Shown here in pieces: positions 12,308-15,079 of a stretch of 15,079 nt of DNA. Position 1 is the stretch's first letter. Each line of letters starts with the position of its first letter. This stretch comes from an uncultured Actinomycetes bacterium (GTDB lineage Bacteria > Actinomycetota > Actinomycetes > S36-B12), in contig CALFIA010000201.1 of the NCBI GenBank assembly GCA_937876275.1, positions 1 through 15,079 of the forward strand. The letters are read 5' to 3'. Position numbers and translations under genes: made by a program. Under the pieces are notes generated by a model. That model had not been told where the DNA came from, searched no databases, and was given only the letters and a program-made list of their open reading frames with translations.

Positions 12308-14983
12308 TTACTGTCCGAGCCGCTCGTGAATAAAGGCCTCGACGGCGACAAAGGCGGCATCGACGCCATCGACGCGTGTGCCGCCGCCTTGCGCGAAGTC
12401 GAGCTTGCCTCCACCGCGACCGTCAATACTGGGCAGGGCAACCTTGAGCAGCGAATTCGCGTCGACACCGAGGTCGATGGCTTTCTGGTTGGCGCCAGCG
12501 ATCAAGGACACCTTGCCTTCTTCGATCGCTGTGCCGACGAGTACTGCTGGAATTTCGTCGCGCTGTCGACCACGAGCCTGGACAACCAATTCGCGCAGAT
12601 CATTCGCTGACGTACCCGAAGGTGCTGCGAATGCCCAGAAGCGAATAGGACCAACGTCCTTGCCCTCGCCGATGATGCCATTCAGATTGGAACTGAGCTG
12701 AGCACTCTTGACCTTGGCCAGTTCACGCTCTGCATCCTTGAGCGCGGCGATCGTGGAGCCCACTCGATCCAACAGCTGATCGGCCGGTGCCTTCGTCAGT
12801 TCAGTCAAGCGATTGACGAGCAAATGTTCCTTAGCGAGGAAGGAGTAGGCATCGGTGCCTACCAGCGCCTCGACTCGACGCACGCCCGCCCCAATCGAGC
12901 CTTCTGACAAGAACGTGACGACACCGAGTTGCCCTGAACGTTGAGCATGAGTGCCGCCACAAAGCTCGTGCGCCCAGTCGCCGACGGACACCACTCGCAC
13001 CTTGTCTCCGTATTTTTCGCCGAAGAGCGCCATGGCGCCCATCGCTCGGGCATCGGCCTGCGACATGACGTTGGCCGTGACGGCGAGGTCTTCGAGCAGG
13101 ACTTCATTGACGCGTTGCTCAACTTCCTGCATCACGGAGCCGGCCACGGGGGTCGGACTCGGGAAGTCGAAGCGCAAGCGACCTGGGGCATTCTCGGAAC
13201 CCATCTGGGTTGCCGTGTCTCCCAGGCGTTCACGGAAGGCTCGGTGAATGAGATGTGTGGCCGTGTGGGCGCGCGAGATAGCACGACGGCGTGCAACGTT
13301 GACCTCGCTGATGACGGTATCCCCGGTGGCAATCTCTCCGGCGACCACTTCGCAGCGGTGAATGAAAAGTCCGGCGACAGGCGTCTGAACGTCATACACG
13401 TCGAGGACGACTCCTGAGCTCGAGTGCAGGCGTCCATGGTCCCCGAGCTGTCCGCCTGCTTCCGCGTAGAACGGGGAACGGTTCAAGATCACCTCCACGT
13501 GCTGGCCGATTGATGCTGCCGGCACGGTGTCGCCTTCGAGCAGGATGCCGATGACCGTGGACTCGGTTTCTGCCTCGAAGTATCCGGTGAATTCGGTGTG
13601 ACCCCCGGTGTCAAGGATCTCGCGATAGGCAGTCGTCGCCACGAGCCCGCTCTTGCGTTCACGAGCATCGGCCTTTGCTCGCTCGCGCTGCTGCTTCATC
13701 AGGGCGCGGAAACCCTCCTCGTCGACGGACAGCCCCTGTTCGGCAGCCATTTCGAGGGTGAGATCAATGGGGAACCCATACGTGTCGTGCAGTGCGAATG
13801 CCTCATCGCCGGTGAGCAGACTGCCGCCCGACTTTCGGATGTTCGCCACTGCAGTATCGAAGATGGTCGTTCCGGTGCGCAGTGTCTGTAGGAAGGTCGC
13901 CTCTTCTGCGATGGAAATTTGACGGATGCGATTTGCCTCGTCATTGAGCTCGGGGTACTGAGGCGCCATGGTCTCGATCGTGCGATCGATGAGATCACCC
14001 ATGACCGGATCGTGGGCGCCGATGAGACGCATCATTCGAATCGTCCGACGCATGAGGCGGCGGAGCACGTACCCGCGACCCTCGTTGCCGGGAATGACTC
14101 CGTCGCCAATCAGGAAGGCGCAGGTGCGCGCATGATCTGCCACGACGCGGAGTGCAACGTCACTCTTCTCCGAGGTGCCGTATTTGGTACCCGAGAGCTC
14201 ACTTGCGCGGTTGAGGATGCCGAGCGTGGTGTCGATCTCGTAGATGTTGTCGACGCCCTGGAGCAAAGCCGCCATGCGCTCAAGACCCATACCAGTGTCG
14301 ATGTTCTTGGCGGGGAGCTCACCGAGAATTGGGTAGCCCTCCTTGCCTGGCCCGTCACCGCGGGCAAACTGCATGAACACTAGATTCCAGACCTCTAGGT
14401 AACGGTCCTCGTCGACGACCGGGCCTCCGTCGAGGCCGTGCTCGGGGCCACGGTCGTAATAGATCTCTGAACAAGGTCCGCAAGGGCCGGGCACACCCAT
14501 CGACCAGAAGTTGTCGGCCATGCCCCGACGCTGGATGCGATCCAGAGGAACGCCGACCTTCTTGTGCCAGATATCGATGGCCTCGTCATCATCAAGGTAG
14601 ACCGTTGCCCAGAGCTTGCTCTCCGGGAATCCGTATCCACCGTCGGCAATCGGACGCGTCAGCAACTCCCAGGCAAAGGGAATCGCTTCTTCCTTGAAGT
14701 AGTCACCGAAAGAGAAGTTGCCAGCCATCTGGAAAAAGGACGCGTGACGAGTGGTCTTGCCCACCTCTTCGATGTCGAGGGTGCGCACGACCTTCTGCAC
14801 GCTGGTAGCTCGGGGGTAAGGAGCAGGGGATTCCCCCAGGAAGTAGGGCTTGAAGGGGACCATGCCGGCATTGACGAACAGCAATGTTGGATCGTCGAGG
14901 AGCAGCGATGCCGAAGGAACGACCTGATGACCTCGATCTGCGAAGAATCGGAGGAATCGACTGCGGATTTCCGCGGAATCCAT
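12308..14983 (-). CDS. alaS: Alanine--tRNA ligase
   Basis: AlaRS charges tRNA-Ala and clears mischarged Ser and Gly. The 891-aa protein is complete. Residues 1-240 form the class II catalytic core (LLFVNAGMVPFKPYFLG near 35-50, RHASFFQMAGNFSFGDYF near 79-96, motif 3 GMGLERM 231-237). Residues about 250-460 are the tRNA-recognition helices. Residues about 560-710 are the editing domain with zinc ligands H573 and H577 (HTATH) and C675 and H679 (CGGTH). Residues about 760-891 are the C-Ala domain with RGGGKLDFAQGGG (856-868). No key residue is missing. The ATG at 14983 overlaps the upstream gene's stop in TAATG and has AGGGAG 7 nt before it, which fixes the start. It is the first complete gene of the operon visible here. 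Confidence 0.98.
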   Translation of the reverse strand: MDSAEIRSRFLRFFADRGHQVVPSASLLLDDPTLLFVNAGMVPFKPYFLGESPAPYPRATSVQKVVRTLDIEEVGKTTRHASFFQMAGNFSFGDYFKEEAIPFAWELLTRPIADGGYGFPESKLWATVYLDDDEAIDIWHKKVGVPLDRIQRRGMADNFWSMGVPGPCGPCSEIYYDRGPEHGLDGGPVVDEDRYLEVWNLVFMQFARGDGPGKEGYPILGELPAKNIDTGMGLERMAALLQGVDNIYEIDTTLGILNRASELSGTKYGTSEKSDVALRVVADHARTCAFLIGDGVIPGNEGRGYVLRRLMRRTIRMMRLIGAHDPVMGDLIDRTIETMAPQYPELNDEANRIRQISIAEEATFLQTLRTGTTIFDTAVANIRKSGGSLLTGDEAFALHDTYGFPIDLTLEMAAEQGLSVDEEGFRALMKQQRERAKADARERKSGLVATTAYREILDTGGHTEFTGYFEAETESTVIGILLEGDTVPAASIGQHVEVILNRSPFYAEAGGQLGDHGRLHSSSGVVLDVYDVQTPVAGLFIHRCEVVAGEIATGDTVISEVNVARRRAISRAHTATHLIHRAFRERLGDTATQMGSENAPGRLRFDFPSPTPVAGSVMQEVEQRVNEVLLEDLAVTANVMSQADARAMGAMALFGEKYGDKVRVVSVGDWAHELCGGTHAQRSGQLGVVTFLSEGSIGAGVRRVEALVGTDAYSFLAKEHLLVNRLTELTKAPADQLLDRVGSTIAALKDAERELAKVKSAQLSSNLNGIIGEGKDVGPIRFWAFAAPSGTSANDLRELVVQARGRQRDEIPAVLVGTAIEEGKVSLIAGANQKAIDLGVDANSLLKVALPSIDGRGGGKLDFAQGGGTRVDGVDAAFVAVEAFIHERLGQ

Positions 14984-15079
14984 TACTTGGCTCCCTGTGC
15001 ATTCGTGTTGAGTACCTTGCCGGCGATCGTCGTCGCGGCGGCAATGGTCCCTGCCGCCGCGGCACCCGCTTTCTGGGCA
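14983..15079 (-). CDS. C-terminal end of an Ala-rich protein of unknown function (runs off right edge)
   Basis: The last 31 codons and TAA stop of a minus-strand gene are visible, and the start is beyond the edge. The tail is rich in Ala, Thr and Gly (for example KAGAAAAGTIAAATTIAGKV) and ends AQGAK. In other actinobacteria a small membrane or coiled-coil protein (DUF948 or DUF6167 type) often precedes alaS, and this tail could belong to such a protein, but 31 residues are too few to decide. The stop overlaps the alaS ATG by one base, and the AGGGAG ribosome-binding site for alaS lies inside this gene, so the two are probably cotranscribed and coupled. The open frame and exact coupling make a real gene likely. 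Confidence 0.65.
   Translation of the reverse strand, partial: AQKAGAAAAGTIAAATTIAGKVLNTNAQGAK

Noticed and set aside
1..15079. Search for insertion sequences, CRISPR repeats, phage genes, att repeats at the tRNA, defence genes and riboswitches
   Set aside because: None seen. Every stretch longer than 90 bp is accounted for by a conserved housekeeping gene, no transposase or integrase is present, and the tRNA 3' end is not duplicated elsewhere in the window as far as I can see.

Overview
The window carries core, vertically inherited genes of an actinobacterium. The evidence is an ANTAR-type response regulator of the PdtaR kind next to polA and rpsA, a PolA with a degenerate proofreading domain and a tyrosine in the O-helix, an alaS-ruvX-mltG-aroE-aroC-aroK-aroB-aroQ-pepP-efp-nusB gene string, GTG starts, and promoters that look leaderless. 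Base composition is moderately GC-rich (high-50s percent by eye). I cannot name the genus. I see no insertion sequence, prophage, CRISPR array, toxin-antitoxin pair or foreign-looking island.

Region 1 (1-3458, minus strand): the N-terminal part of rpsA (ribosomal protein S1, running off the left edge), an 87-bp leader with hairpins, then full-length polA. Region 2 (3459-4585): a compact switch region. A PaaI-like hotdog thioesterase on the plus strand is divergent from polA and abuts pdtaR stop-to-stop. pdtaR is on the minus strand. A plus-strand tRNA gene with a CAA (Leu) anticodon but only a 5-nt variable loop then lies between pdtaR and nusB. The tRNA gene ends one base before the nusB stop codon.

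Region 3 (4586-14983, minus strand): eleven genes in one direction with gaps from -4 to 54 nt, almost certainly a long operon read alaS > ruvX > mltG > aroE > aroC > aroK > aroB > aroQ > pepP/pepQ > efp > nusB. Five of the seven shikimate-pathway steps are here; DAHP synthase (aroG/F) and EPSP synthase (aroA) are absent. Around them are translation genes (alaS, efp), a transcription-antitermination factor (nusB), a proline peptidase, an envelope lytic transglycosylase (mltG) and the RuvX/YqgF nuclease. The far right edge holds the last 31 codons of an Ala-rich protein whose stop overlaps the alaS start.

No novel multi-gene system was found. The points most worth a second look are the tRNA-Leu(CAA) with a short variable region lying antisense to the nusB-pdtaR direction, a repeated TANNNT-6 nt-start codon arrangement implying leaderless mRNAs for polA, the thioesterase and pdtaR, intergenic hairpins at polA/rpsA and aroE/aroC, and the junction at the tRNA of two gene blocks that I recall as separate in other actinobacteria.
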